64,000 bases of DNA, taken from Limnohabitans sp. 15K (lineage in GTDB: Bacteria; Pseudomonadota; Gammaproteobacteria; Burkholderiales; Burkholderiaceae_C). The translations under genes were made by a program, and so were the position numbers. Location of the stretch: assembly GCF_002778285.1 (NCBI RefSeq), contig NZ_NESM01000002.1, forward strand, positions 248,001 to 312,000, read 5' to 3'. Below the pieces are notes generated by a model, which had not been told where the DNA came from, searched no databases, and was given only the letters and a program-made list of their open reading frames with translations. Of this stretch, positions 50,516 to 58,759 are shown piece by piece (positions within the stretch are counted from its first letter, which is position 1; every line of letters starts with the position of its first letter).

Positions 50516-51310
50516 TCAGGTGGTTGGGTTGGTGGGGGTGACTGGGTTGGCGATCAACATGGGCTTGATCACATCGGGCATGGCCTGGGCAAAGGACTGC
50601 CAGTCCAGTGGCAGGGTCTCGGGAAGGCCATAGCGGTTCTTGGCCAAAAAGGCTGGGCGCTCGGCGGTGTGAATCACCCGCTCGCCCGAGCCCATGGCGC
50701 GGTTTACTTTTTTGTTGAAGCCGACATCGGCCTTCACGGTTGAGATGCGGTAGTTGGCAAAGAGCACGATGTCGGAGTGCTCCTGCATCAGCGCCGCTGC
50801 ACGGGTGTGCAACTTGATGACGTACCGGTCATAGGGGTCGTGCTCGGGCGAGTCAAAACGCTTGATGTCGGTGTGCGCGATTTGCACAATGGTCATGCCA
50901 CGGTCGTCACGCAGTGCGTTCAGGCCGTCGATGTACTGACGCCATAGGCTCAAAGCGGCCACGTAGCCTTTGCCGTACCCGGCGTCTTCAATCGATCCCC
51001 AGCCGTTGTCGCGGCAGGCCTTGCCCCAAACTAAGGGCTCGAGCCAGTCAACGCTGTCAATGACCACGGTTTTGAAGTCATGGTCTTCGGTGTAGAGCGA
51101 GGCCAGTGACTCAAGGACTTCCTCAAACGTGCGTGCAAGCGGGAAGCTAGCTGCCGGAATTGTTCCCAGACCGTCTTCCGTTTGCACGAACACAGGCTTG
51201 CTGGCTTCGGCGGCGAAGGTGGTTTTACCAACGCCCGCAACACCGTGAATCAGAATGCGAGGTGGCTTGGGCGTATTGGCGCGGGTGAGTTGTGCAAGTG
51301 AAATGGCCAT
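50516..51310 (-). CDS. AAA-type (RecA-fold) ATPase, phage recombination
   Basis: The product has 264 residues from the ATG at 51310. Walker A is HGVAGVGKTTFAAEA (about 22-36), Walker B is KTVVIDSVDWLE, and a later ALRDDRGMTIVQIAHTD is typical of the AAA_24 group. These proteins, often called Sak4-like, drive single-strand annealing or RecA-type recombination in phages together with an SSB. The start overlaps the stop of the preceding gene by one base (TGATG). Confidence 0.85.
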   Translation of the reverse strand: MAISLAQLTRANTPKPPRILIHGVAGVGKTTFAAEASKPVFVQTEDGLGTIPAASFPLARTFEEVLESLASLYTEDHDFKTVVIDSVDWLEPLVWGKACRDNGWGSIEDAGYGKGYVAALSLWRQYIDGLNALRDDRGMTIVQIAHTDIKRFDSPEHDPYDRYVIKLHTRAAALMQEHSDIVLFANYRISTVKADVGFNKKVNRAMGSGERVIHTAERPAFLAKNRYGLPETLPLDWQSFAQAMPDVIKPMLIANPVTPTNPTT

Positions 51311-51834
51311 CACACACCCCCACCAAAGTGACTGTCGTTGGCAGCGTCGGGGATTTCTCCGGTCTTGATCTGCTCGAGCTTGTAGCTGGGCTTACCGGTT
51401 TTGAGCGTGCGTGCAGGCTCGAATAAGTCGCGGATTCCGGGCGGCCAGGCGGTGTACTTGGACTCGGCAACTTTGATTTCGATGCCGACGTAGTTCTCAG
51501 GGTCCTCGCCCCACTTGCGCAGGGCTTCCACGGCTTCTTTGAGCTTGACCTGGTTGTACTCAGGACGTTTGGGCAAATCGGCGACGACCAAGTAGCCGTC
51601 GACTTCAAAGCGCACCGTGCCGGTGGACTTGCCAGCCTCTTGGCGAAGCTGTTGGGCCTGTTGTGCAAAACGATTGTTCAGCGTTGAGTGCAACGCCGCT
51701 TCATAGTGTCGGGCGGTATCACGAACTTCACTGACCTGCCTGATCAGGTGGTCCAGTTCAGCAAGTGGCAAAGCATCAAGCTCTGCCATGGAAAGCTGGC
51801 CGATTTCGTCCAGGATGGCGGATGTGGCGATCAT
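51310..51834 (-). CDS. Hypothetical phage protein (early operon)
   Basis: The product has 174 residues. The first ~75 residues are helical (ELDALPLAELDHLIRQVSEV, later NNRFAQQAQQLRQEAGKS). The second half is alpha/beta (GTVRFEVDGYLVVADLPKRP, then GIEIKVAESKYTAWPPGIRD). This composition recurs in phages directly upstream of Sak4-like ATPases. No motif is recognised. It is translationally coupled to the ATPase gene. Confidence 0.7.
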   Translation of the reverse strand: MIATSAILDEIGQLSMAELDALPLAELDHLIRQVSEVRDTARHYEAALHSTLNNRFAQQAQQLRQEAGKSTGTVRFEVDGYLVVADLPKRPEYNQVKLKEAVEALRKWGEDPENYVGIEIKVAESKYTAWPPGIRDLFEPARTLKTGKPSYKLEQIKTGEIPDAANDSHFGGGV

Positions 51835-51847
51835 CTGTATCTCTCTT

Positions 51848-52270
51848 TCAATGGGCTTTACGGGGGGCGGGTTGTGCGGTGCGCAATTGAGCGCGAATTT
51901 CTGGTGGCTTTAGGGAACTGCTTGTTCGTATGGCCAGATACCGATAGTTGTTATCTGAAATACGTTGGCTAAATAGATGCACGAGACCGAATTCGCATGC
52001 GATCCAAGCTCTGCGCGCGAGGGCATGGATGCGTGCGCGCTCTTTGGTTGAGCGGTCACTGCTGATCTCTGAGCGATCTCGTAATAACAAGCCCTCGTGA
52101 TAAAGAATGGCTTGCCCCACTGATGCACTGGCAATCCAGTCGCACAGGTTTGCCTCACTCAAGGCAACAGTTGGCACGTAGACTTTGCGCTCTTGGACGA
52201 GCGGCATTGGGTCTGGTGGTAAACCCAGGTGGGCCTGGGTGATTTCGAGAAATTTTGTAGGTGCTAACAA
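51848..52270 (-). CDS. Hypothetical phage protein with apparent TTG start
   Basis: The product has 140 residues and is basic. Its centre (RAWIACEFGLVHLFSQRISDNN, abbreviated) is helical and aromatic-containing. There is no ATG at a suitable site. A TTG with GGAG seven bases upstream gives the start used here. It may be a DNA-binding or early regulatory protein of the phage. The family is not recognised. Confidence 0.6.
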   Translation of the reverse strand: MLAPTKFLEITQAHLGLPPDPMPLVQERKVYVPTVALSEANLCDWIASASVGQAILYHEGLLLRDRSEISSDRSTKERARIHALARRAWIACEFGLVHLFSQRISDNNYRYLAIRTSSSLKPPEIRAQLRTAQPAPRKAH

Positions 52271-52450
52271 TTGCAGGCTCCATCAGCGTGTTGATCAATT
52301 GGCTTGCACAACCCGACCGGGTGGTGCTGCCGTCTCTTGCAATCGCGCTGATGGCGGAGCTCACTGCTCTTTGCTTTTCACGCGATATATAGGTTCTTAC
52401 TGGTCGAGGCCATGGTTTTTCTCAGGCCACTTTGGCCTGCGGTATTGGGC

Positions 52451-53026
52451 TTACGCCGCCAACCTGAAGCCGAACATTCGAAGGTGCATTTGCATTTCAT
52501 TGACACGCCGATAAAACGTGGCACTGGACATACCACTAGCTTTGCAGGCACTGGACACGTCAAGGTGGGCATCAAGCAAATCAAAAAATTCGAGTTGCTC
52601 ATCGTTCATGTACTTCCGGGCTTTATCCAGGTCCAACAAAGCCATGTGGTCACTGATCAAATCGGTTTCATCTGCCCACATAGGCACCAGGTTGTCGTCG
52701 ATGTGCTGCTCTGGATCACCCATTTGCGGGTCATTGGCTGCTTCACTTCCCGCCGAGAAGAAGCAGATGCGAGCGCGGTCTTTCATCAGTTCATCAAGAA
52801 CTTCAACGGCGCGGTGCTTTGACACCAACCCGGTGTAGGTGTTGGCGCTGGCGCGTTGCGGATCAAACCCCGGAGCTCGTTCAAGCAAATCAAGCAGTAA
52901 CTCTTGCTGCAAGTCTTCCCTGTCCGCGCTTGGAAGTCCCAGGCGTGCGGCGAGTCGGTAAGTTCGCGTTGCTGCTGCAGCAAATGCAGCATCGAGGTAT
53001 GTTGGGTCAATTGGTTGGTTTTTCAT
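52451..53026 (-). CDS. Sigma-70-like phage regulatory protein
   Basis: The product has 191 residues. A region-2-like segment (LPSADREDLQQELLLDLLER, then FDPQRASANTYTGLVSKHRAVEVLDEL) precedes a divergent middle with acidic residues, and a region-4-like helix-turn-helix ends it (HLDVSSACKASGMSSATFYRRV). This resembles phage ECF-like sigma factors or antiterminators that drive later genes. It is the first gene on the minus strand downstream of the immunity genes. Confidence 0.72.
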   Translation of the reverse strand: MKNQPIDPTYLDAAFAAAATRTYRLAARLGLPSADREDLQQELLLDLLERAPGFDPQRASANTYTGLVSKHRAVEVLDELMKDRARICFFSAGSEAANDPQMGDPEQHIDDNLVPMWADETDLISDHMALLDLDKARKYMNDEQLEFFDLLDAHLDVSSACKASGMSSATFYRRVNEMQMHLRMFGFRLAA

Positions 53027-53113
53027 CTTCTTTTGCCTTTGCGCGTTTAGTCAATGGTTAACGATATAGTTCAAGAAAAGGCACCCGCAGGTGCCCACTG
53101 TTAATTGGTCCGG

Positions 53114-53926
53114 TCAGTTGGCCTTGTTTGCCGACGAAATCATCCCGTATCGCATCATGCGCACTTCGATGAATGCTGGAGTGACCCCGAAATGCGGAGC
53201 CAAGGCTCGTGTAAACGACCAGCAGTCCATGTCATAGGTGACTTCAGACCAGACGATCTTTTTCTCACCATCCGGGGTCTCCGCGAAAAGCGTGTCTTCA
53301 CCGTAACGGATTTCAAGGGCGTGCTTGGGGGCTTCTTCCATCACCGCGTCCCACAACAGATCTCGAGGCACCAAGAGCGAGCCCATGAATTCATTGGCCC
53401 GCAGTTCTGCAAACCGAATATGAGAAGGCAGAAGGGTGTCAGCTTTTTGCAATTGCGCCTGTGTTTCTGTCACCAATCTGAAAGCGCGAACGGTACCCGT
53501 TTGCATCAAATCTGCAAGCGGCTGATTCTGGTGGTGTGACACAAGCGAAGGGCCATCAAAAATTGCATGGCCCATCTCATGAGCCAATGTCGACAAACGC
53601 AGTTCTTCGCTAATGCCAGAGCTAGCTGGGGATACGCAAACTGAAACCGCATCGACAGAACTTGTTGGGGTGAACTCGAATACTCCGAACACCGGATTTT
53701 TTTGTTCATCATGGACTTGGTGTTCAAGGTCAAGCCAAACATCGTATGCCACGCCATTGACATTTAGTTCGCTGATTGCAGCAACGTCCGCAATGGTCAA
53801 TGCACGGCGGTCTGAAAGCCCAAGTTGCCGCCGCACCTCACTGGCCACCCGTTCAATGTCTCCATGGCTCGGGTAATGTGGCTCGTAACGGTGGTTATGT
53901 CGGTAGTGCAGTTTGAGGGCTGGCAT
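53114..53926 (-). CDS. ImmA/IrrE-family metallopeptidase
   Basis: The product has 270 residues. The zinc-binding HExxH motif is in STLAHEMGHAIFDG (about 130), with a downstream glutamate in RFAELRANEFMGSLL. ImmA/IrrE peptidases cleave the partner XRE repressor to induce mobile elements. The gene starts nine bases after the XRE gene stop, so the pair is co-transcribed and probably controls prophage induction. An N-terminal helical region (VRRQLGLSDRRALTIADVAA) precedes the peptidase. Confidence 0.9.
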   Translation of the reverse strand: MPALKLHYRHNHRYEPHYPSHGDIERVASEVRRQLGLSDRRALTIADVAAISELNVNGVAYDVWLDLEHQVHDEQKNPVFGVFEFTPTSSVDAVSVCVSPASSGISEELRLSTLAHEMGHAIFDGPSLVSHHQNQPLADLMQTGTVRAFRLVTETQAQLQKADTLLPSHIRFAELRANEFMGSLLVPRDLLWDAVMEEAPKHALEIRYGEDTLFAETPDGEKKIVWSEVTYDMDCWSFTRALAPHFGVTPAFIEVRMMRYGMISSANKAN

Positions 53927-53935
53927 AGGCGGGGC

Positions 53936-54214
53936 TTACGGTTTCTTGTTGAGGGAGCGATACAGACGAACGACCTCAGCTACTTCCTCTTGCATGTCGG
54001 GGGGCAGTCGGGATGCCTCAATGAACAACTCATCCTCACTCAAACCAAGGATGGTTGCTGCCTTTTTGATCAGTTCATCTTTTGGGGGGTTTTCACGCCC
54101 TGTTTCGATGCGAGACCAGTAGGCGGGACTGATCTCCAGTTGCCGAGCGAATTCGGTTAGCGTCATGCCAGCCTCCTCTCGCTTGGTTCGCACATAGGTG
54201 CCAAATGGGTTCAT
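53936..54214 (-). CDS. XRE-family repressor (prophage immunity)
   Basis: The product has 92 residues. A helix-turn-helix occupies about residues 8-62 (REEAGMTLTEFARQLEIS and WSRIETGRENPP). The remaining helical tail (PPDMQEEVAEVVRLYRSL) may dimerise. It is paired with the ImmA/IrrE gene. Its own promoter overlaps an inverted repeat at 54237-54260, consistent with autoregulation and repression of the divergent recombinase operon. Confidence 0.9.
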   Translation of the reverse strand: MNPFGTYVRTKREEAGMTLTEFARQLEISPAYWSRIETGRENPPKDELIKKAATILGLSEDELFIEASRLPPDMQEEVAEVVRLYRSLNKKP

Positions 54215-54228
54215 GAAAGTCCTAGATA

Positions 54229-54273
54229 GTCGTTACGTCGTTGCATTATAGCGCAACGACAAAATTTTGTGCA
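54229..54273. promoter_or_regulatory. Repressor promoter with overlapping operator
   Basis: An inverted repeat GTCGTTGC (54237-54244) and GCAACGAC (54253-54260) with an 8-base spacer is preceded by a third half site GTCGTTAC at 54229-54236. On the minus strand TATAAT (54250-54245) lies 17 bases from a -35-like TGCACA (54273-54268), so the -10 box sits inside the operator. It should serve the XRE gene and probably affects the plus-strand operon starting at 54349. Confidence 0.7.
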
Positions 54274-54348
54274 AGTGCCCTTTAAACGCACCCGCAAAGG
54301 GGGCAAGCGCCCTGAGAAAAACCACACCCGGGGGCGGTATGAACCTTC

Positions 54349-54543
54349 ATGACCGCCCCAAAACACACCCCACAACCAACTCCGACCGCAGAGCCCAGCC
54401 CCATGGCCGTCATCGGCTCAATCCTGGCTCAGGGCGCTATTCGCCTGCTGGACCGCCAAAAACGCGAAGCTCAACTTGCTAACCGTACCGAAGAGAGCGT
54501 TCATACAGGTGTTTTGACTACCAAGGACAACACCCATGAATGA
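54349..54543 (+). CDS. Small conserved protein of the DUF2924-recombinase cassette
   Basis: The product has 64 residues. The core PSPMAVIGSILAQGAIRLLDRQ is shared with the truncated homologue at 16395. Its stop overlaps the start of the DUF2924 gene. It begins the plus-strand operon that includes DUF2924, recombinase and a helix-turn-helix protein. The function is unknown. Confidence 0.72.
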   Translation: MTAPKHTPQPTPTAEPSPMAVIGSILAQGAIRLLDRQKREAQLANRTEESVHTGVLTTKDNTHE

Positions 54544-54979
54544 CTCACTTATTGCACGCGTTGCAGCCCTTAAAACCTCGCCCACACCTGACCTCAAGCA
54601 AATGTGGCGAGAAATGTTTCAGACCGAACCACCGCCGTTTAACCGGCGCTTCCTTGAAACGCGTCTGGCATACCGGATTCAGGAGCTGGCCCTTGGGGGC
54701 CTACGCCGCGAGACCGTCAAGCGCCTAGAGAAGCTTGGCGAACAACTCGATGGCGGCAAAGCCGATGTTCGCCGCCGCAGGGTTGATGGCAGGCCCATCT
54801 GCGGAACGCGCCTGATTCGGGAATGGGATGGTGAGCGCCACGAGGTGGTGGTGCACGTTGACGATTTCGAATACGCGGGTCAACGCTACAAGTCCATTTC
54901 ACGCATAGCCATGGTGATTACAGGCACCAACCGAAACGGTTGGACCTTTTTTGGCTTGTCTTCTGGAAGGAGCGTCTGA
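54536..54979 (+). CDS. DUF2924 protein
   Basis: The product has 147 residues. The segments LKQMWREMFQTEPPPFNRRF, ETRLAYRIQELALGGL and GTRLIREWDGERHEVVV are diagnostic of DUF2924. The family is nearly always encoded just before a large serine recombinase, as here, and may assist its DNA binding or directionality; this is unproven. AAGGA lies eight bases before the ATG, and the stop overlaps the recombinase start (TGATG). Confidence 0.87.
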   Translation: MNDSLIARVAALKTSPTPDLKQMWREMFQTEPPPFNRRFLETRLAYRIQELALGGLRRETVKRLEKLGEQLDGGKADVRRRRVDGRPICGTRLIREWDGERHEVVVHVDDFEYAGQRYKSISRIAMVITGTNRNGWTFFGLSSGRSV

Positions 54980-56322
54980 TGGCTACCAGCCCTAAAGTCC
55001 TGTGCGCGATCTACACACGCAAGTCCACCGAAGAAGGCTTGGACCAAAACTTCAACTCACTGGACGCCCAACACGATGCCTGCGCAAATTACATTGCCAG
55101 CCAAAAGTCTGAGGGCTGGGTAACGCTCAAGGACCGGTATGACGACGGCGGCTTCTCAGGAGGTACGCTTGAACGCCCGGCCATCAAGCGTCTGCTCGAA
55201 GACGTCAGTAAGGGCCTGGTGAACACCATCGTGGTTTACAAGATTGATCGGTTGTCTCGGTCTCTTGCCGACTTTGCAAAGCTGGTCGAACTGTTTGATC
55301 AGCACAAGGTGACCTTTGTTTCGGTCACCCAGTCCTTCAACACCACCACCTCTATGGGACGGTTGACGCTCAACATCCTGCTGTCCTTTGCGCAGTTTGA
55401 GCGTGAGTTGTCCGGTGAACGGGTGCGCGACAAGATTGCTGCCTCACGCAAGCGTGGCATCTGGATGGGTGGGATGCCCGCTTTGGGCTATGACGTGGTT
55501 GAGCGAAAACTGGTGCCCAACCCCAAAGAAGCAGCCATTGTTCAGGAGATTTTTGCTCGCTTTGCGGCTACGCCCTCGATGGCAACCATTGTCAAAGACC
55601 TGCGCAAGCGCGGTGTCACCTCCAAATCATGGACAACAGCCAAGGGCGTTGTCCGCGAAGGCAAGTTGATCACCAAAGGCCTTGTCTACAAGATCTTCAG
55701 CAACCCGGTCTACATAGGCATTGCGGCCTACAAGGGTCAGCACTTCCCTGGTGAGCATGACGGCATCATCACGCAAGATCTGTGGGATACGGTGCAGACG
55801 CACCTGAAAAACGGCACCCCTATGAATAAGGCGAGGCTGGCGGGTCGGGGCAGCGCACCGTCTCTACTGCGCGGACTTATTTTTTCTGAACAAGGACGGG
55901 CCTTCACGCCTGGCTGGACGCGCAAGCAGCACAAGACCTACCGCTACTACATCAACACCGACTCAATCAAGATCGGCAAAGAAAGCTGCGACATCTGCCG
56001 TATCCCCGCCGGTGAGATCGAACAGGTGGTGGTTGAGAAGATGCGCGGCATCCTGCGCTCACCAGAGGTGCTGGCCCACGCGGTGCGTGAGGTAAATACT
56101 CAGCGGCCCAAAGTTGAAGAGACAAACGCCATAAGCGCATTGCAGTCCATCGACGCGGTCTGGGACGAACTCTTCCCAGCGGAGCAGGCCAAGGTTCTGC
56201 ATACCCTGGTTGATCGAATCACAGTGCGCAAGGACGGCATCGCAATCAAATGGCACGACAAGGGCTTGAACAAGCTGTTGCGCGACACGCTTGAACCACA
56301 GAAAGAATTGGAGGCTGCATGA
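54979..56322 (+). CDS. Large serine recombinase (prophage integrase)
   Basis: The product has 447 residues. The resolvase domain has the catalytic serine in AIYTRKSTEEGLDQNFNSLD, with VVYKIDRLSRSLADFAKLV and LLSFAQFERELSGERVRDKI following. A recombinase domain (GIWMGGMPALGYDV, NPVYIG) and a zinc-ribbon-like segment (CDICRIPAGEIEQ) come after it. It is shorter than many phage serine integrases (about 500-600). GGAAGGAG precedes the ATG at 54979. It should integrate and, with a partner, excise the prophage. Confidence 0.9.
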   Translation: MATSPKVLCAIYTRKSTEEGLDQNFNSLDAQHDACANYIASQKSEGWVTLKDRYDDGGFSGGTLERPAIKRLLEDVSKGLVNTIVVYKIDRLSRSLADFAKLVELFDQHKVTFVSVTQSFNTTTSMGRLTLNILLSFAQFERELSGERVRDKIAASRKRGIWMGGMPALGYDVVERKLVPNPKEAAIVQEIFARFAATPSMATIVKDLRKRGVTSKSWTTAKGVVREGKLITKGLVYKIFSNPVYIGIAAYKGQHFPGEHDGIITQDLWDTVQTHLKNGTPMNKARLAGRGSAPSLLRGLIFSEQGRAFTPGWTRKQHKTYRYYINTDSIKIGKESCDICRIPAGEIEQVVVEKMRGILRSPEVLAHAVREVNTQRPKVEETNAISALQSIDAVWDELFPAEQAKVLHTLVDRITVRKDGIAIKWHDKGLNKLLRDTLEPQKELEAA

Positions 56323-56738
56323 GCACCGATACCGAAGCGGGATTCACCACCGAGATTCCGATGACTTTTCGCAGGCGTGGGGGCAAGGCCGTGATCGTGC
56401 TACCCAACGGGGATCGCGCCATTGAGCGGCGCGAGGCGCTGATTGATAACGCCATGGTCAAACTGCTGGCTCGCGGCCACCGCTGGCACCGGAAACTATT
56501 TGACGGTACCCACGCTTCAATTGAAGACTTGGCTAAGTCAGAGAGCATCAGCCCATCGTTTGTGAGCCGCATTTTGCGATTGGCCTATCTATCACCAACG
56601 GTTGTTGAAGCCATCCTGGACGGAAAATACCCAGCGAATCTGACAATGAAAGATTTGATGGAGCCGTTTCCAATGGAGTGGGAGGGGCAGGAAAAACTCT
56701 TCCTAAATCCAATACCTATCGAGAAAACTAGCAGATGA
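56319..56738 (+). CDS. Helix-turn-helix protein downstream of the recombinase
   Basis: The product has 139 residues. A basic segment (RRRGGKAVIVLPNGDRAIERREAL, abbreviated) is followed by a helix-turn-helix, SIEDLAKSESISPSFVSRIL, with LAYLSPTVVEAIL. Similar proteins follow DUF2924-recombinase pairs and could serve as an excisionase-like directionality or targeting factor; this is an inference. The start overlaps the recombinase stop (ATGA). It is the last gene I assign to the prophage. Confidence 0.75.
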   Translation: MSTDTEAGFTTEIPMTFRRRGGKAVIVLPNGDRAIERREALIDNAMVKLLARGHRWHRKLFDGTHASIEDLAKSESISPSFVSRILRLAYLSPTVVEAILDGKYPANLTMKDLMEPFPMEWEGQEKLFLNPIPIEKTSR

Positions 56739-56787
56739 ACAGGCACTTGATATATTTTTAGAAAGTGCACGCAACCAAGAAAAATCT

Positions 56788-57534
56788 CTAAGAGACTTTC
56801 ACGGGACGCGCCACCTTAGGTTTTCTAGCAGCGCTCGCGGTTTGAAGATTTGCCTCTTTCGAAAGTATCCTCATCACAGCTTGGGCATGGTGAAACGATC
56901 GAAAAGCATCTGCAACTATTTGATCAATAAAAACAGACTTCATCTGACCATCTGCAGGTTCAGAAATAATTCCAGTTGGCACATCACTGCTCCAGCCTCT
57001 CGCGGCTCTAAAGCCGCTAACCATGTGCGAAAAAAAAGGCCAGGCGTGATCAAGATGCGCTTCATCTATCGTGACAAGTTTTCCAGTCAATTCGCAAACG
57101 ACACGCCCCTGACTATCACCGTAGTCTTTAAAGGCTTTCTTCTTTGCTTGAATCAGATCAAGAGCAACAGCTTCGCGGCAAGCGTTATAAAAATCCTGCG
57201 AAATGCCCTTGGGTTTCCCTTTCACCGCATCAATGTAAGAAAAATCTGTTTCGCTTCCGTCGTTACGAACAACCCAAAACCCTGAACTGCTCCAGCCTGT
57301 GCCTGTATTTAATCGTCGTTCAAAATGAGCAATCTGGCCATTACCCTTCAACGGTTCGCCCACAGCTTCCAGAATGGGATCGTAGCGGTCAATAAGGTCA
57401 ACTAAGTCTGTGTGATGGGAGCCATCATTCACTCGATCGTTATCTTGATATGAGTGCAGAATCTTCTTGAAGTGCTCAAGAGCACTTGATTGCGTCTTAA
57501 ACACGCGAGACCCAACAGTGACTGATTTGGCCAT
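56788..57534 (-). CDS. DUF3223 (DCL-type) domain protein
   Basis: The product has 248 residues. The N-terminal half matches DUF3223: SRVFKTQSSALEHFKKILHS, LIDRYDPILE, HFERRLNT and GFWVVRNDGSETDFSYIDAV. The C-terminal half contains GRVVCELTGKLVTIDEAHLDHAWPFF, where C, H and H/D residues could form an HNH-like metal site. DUF3223 is shared with plant DCL proteins linked to rRNA processing. An HNH-like nuclease activity is possible but unproven. It lies just outside the prophage and is followed to the right by a macro-domain gene. Confidence 0.72.
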   Translation of the reverse strand: MAKSVTVGSRVFKTQSSALEHFKKILHSYQDNDRVNDGSHHTDLVDLIDRYDPILEAVGEPLKGNGQIAHFERRLNTGTGWSSSGFWVVRNDGSETDFSYIDAVKGKPKGISQDFYNACREAVALDLIQAKKKAFKDYGDSQGRVVCELTGKLVTIDEAHLDHAWPFFSHMVSGFRAARGWSSDVPTGIISEPADGQMKSVFIDQIVADAFRSFHHAQAVMRILSKEANLQTASAARKPKVARPVKVS

Positions 57535-57649
57535 TTAGTTATCCTTTTTAAATGTACCAAGAAAAATTTCTTAAGATTAAAGAATACTGCTTTTAACGTT
57601 CTTATCCACTTGAACTTAATGCGTACCAAGTGTCCACGATAGAGCGTGG

Positions 57650-58168
57650 CTAAGATCTTGTTGTTGACGACTCGAGGGTAGAAGTAAATACCCCCTTCAT
57701 TTCTTGCGTGCCAACGCAAATCCGTACCAAATGGATCTCTGGGTAGTCCTCACTTCGACTCACTAGGCCGTTAATGATGATTTCAGCAGACAACTCTGGT
57801 GGGAACTTGAAAACGCCAGTTCCGATCGCGGGCATGGCCATTGATTTGATTCCTGCTTCTTTGGCCACACGGAGAGTCTGCGCAACAGCAAGGTCGAGGT
57901 ATTTCTCGGGGTGATCGTCATTGATGAAGCTGGCTGCCCTCGTGTGAATCACAAATAGGTTTGGCAGTTCAAAGCCGGGGGTCACAACCGCTTCACCCAG
58001 AGCAATCGGCGAATGGCGACGGCAGTATTGCTCAAGCTCTGGCCCGGCTGCAGTATGAATTGCACCGGCAACACCTGATCCAAAGCGAAGGTTGGCATTT
58101 GCTGAATTAACCAAGGCATCGACGTCAGGTTGATGGACGATGTTACCTACGACGATTTCAATGCGCAC
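57650..58168 (-). CDS. Macro domain protein (ADP-ribose binding/deacylating)
   Basis: The product has 172 residues and consists of one macro domain. IEIVVGNIVHQPDVDALVNSAN, the NANLRFGSGVAGAIHTAAG loop and MPAIGTGVFKFPPELSA are the ligand-binding motifs. YmdB/MacroD-type members hydrolyse ADP-ribosyl or O-acetyl-ADP-ribose esters in the cytoplasm. The catalytic type cannot be decided by eye. The start overlaps the end of an unknown 193-residue gene (11 bases), so both are probably one operon. No ADP-ribosyltransferase toxin was recognised beside it. Confidence 0.88.
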   Translation of the reverse strand: MRIEIVVGNIVHQPDVDALVNSANANLRFGSGVAGAIHTAAGPELEQYCRRHSPIALGEAVVTPGFELPNLFVIHTRAASFINDDHPEKYLDLAVAQTLRVAKEAGIKSMAMPAIGTGVFKFPPELSAEIIINGLVSRSEDYPEIHLVRICVGTQEMKGVFTSTLESSTTRS

Positions 58169-58739
58169 GCTTTTTCCCTCGAGATTTCTTCTTTTCCCAC
58201 ATCGACAAAATCACCTGATCCGAAATATCGCCCATACGTGGAATGACCCAATTGACGCCGCCATCGCCCACGGCTTCATAAAATTCGTCGGGGGTCTTCC
58301 AAAGTCCCCACCATTCACACACTGGCCCGCCTTGCCCATGTATTTCGATCTGACAGCCTACAAAAGCATGAGATCCGTCACTACCAGTCAAACGGTACGC
58401 GTGTAACGAAGCAAGCAAATAACCATCGTCACCGGTTTGCCCATGTTCAATTCGTTGTCGCGCCCAATTCACACGGTCGGCATCTTGAACTTCAACTTCC
58501 TTGGGGATTTCAAGGTTGTAACGAGTCTCTGAGTCTGAAAATTCAAGTTGAGCGATGTAACCCAACTTAAGGGCAGATTGCTCCCCAAGATCGTTTATCA
58601 AAAAGTCCCATCCATCGACCTCCAGCCACTCGTAGATAAGACTTAGCCCCTCAGGCGCTTCTACACCAGCCGAAAATTCTCGCAATACAGTGTCCGCGAC
58701 AGCTTGAAGATTAGAAGGCAAATGCGGGGCAGTATTCAC
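58158..58739 (-). CDS. Hypothetical acidic protein co-transcribed with the macro-domain gene
   Basis: The product has 193 residues and is acidic. The sequence includes TRYNLEIPKEVEVQDADRVN, QIEIHGQGGPVCEWWGLWKTP and GVNWVIPRMGDISDQVILSMW. Aromatic-rich C-terminal segments suggest an alpha/beta globular fold. No family was recognised. It overlaps the macro-domain gene start by 11 bases. A link to ADP-ribose metabolism is possible only by association. Confidence 0.65.
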   Translation of the reverse strand: MNTAPHLPSNLQAVADTVLREFSAGVEAPEGLSLIYEWLEVDGWDFLINDLGEQSALKLGYIAQLEFSDSETRYNLEIPKEVEVQDADRVNWARQRIEHGQTGDDGYLLASLHAYRLTGSDGSHAFVGCQIEIHGQGGPVCEWWGLWKTPDEFYEAVGDGGVNWVIPRMGDISDQVILSMWEKKKSRGKKRAH

Positions 58740-58759
58740 TCGGGACTTTCATTCATTTT

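Larger units (their letters stand above)
16523..56738. mobile_element. Siphovirus-type (HK97-like head) prophage, ~40 kb
   Basis: The element spans lysis genes at the left, tail, head, packaging and replication modules in normal order on the minus strand, and an immunity region and large serine recombinase at the right. All expected structural modules are present and no gene is obviously broken, so it may be intact. The ends are placed at the outermost phage-like genes. I could not identify convincing attL/attR cores by eye, which is expected for serine integrases because their shared core can be only a few bases. Confidence 0.8.

Noticed and set aside
52155-52364. A 69-codon minus-strand frame with GTG start overlapping the 140-residue phage gene
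   Set aside because: It overlaps a better-supported gene in another frame, has a weak ribosome site and no recognised motif. Its N-terminal 35 codons could encode a leader, but evidence is lacking.
16271-56790. attL/attR core repeat
   Set aside because: Only very short matches (for example ACTTGATA at ~16330 and ~56750) were found by eye, which is not above chance.
57429-57719. A 96-codon minus-strand frame between the DUF3223 and macro-domain genes
   Set aside because: It overlaps both neighbours in other frames and has a composition typical of spurious frames.
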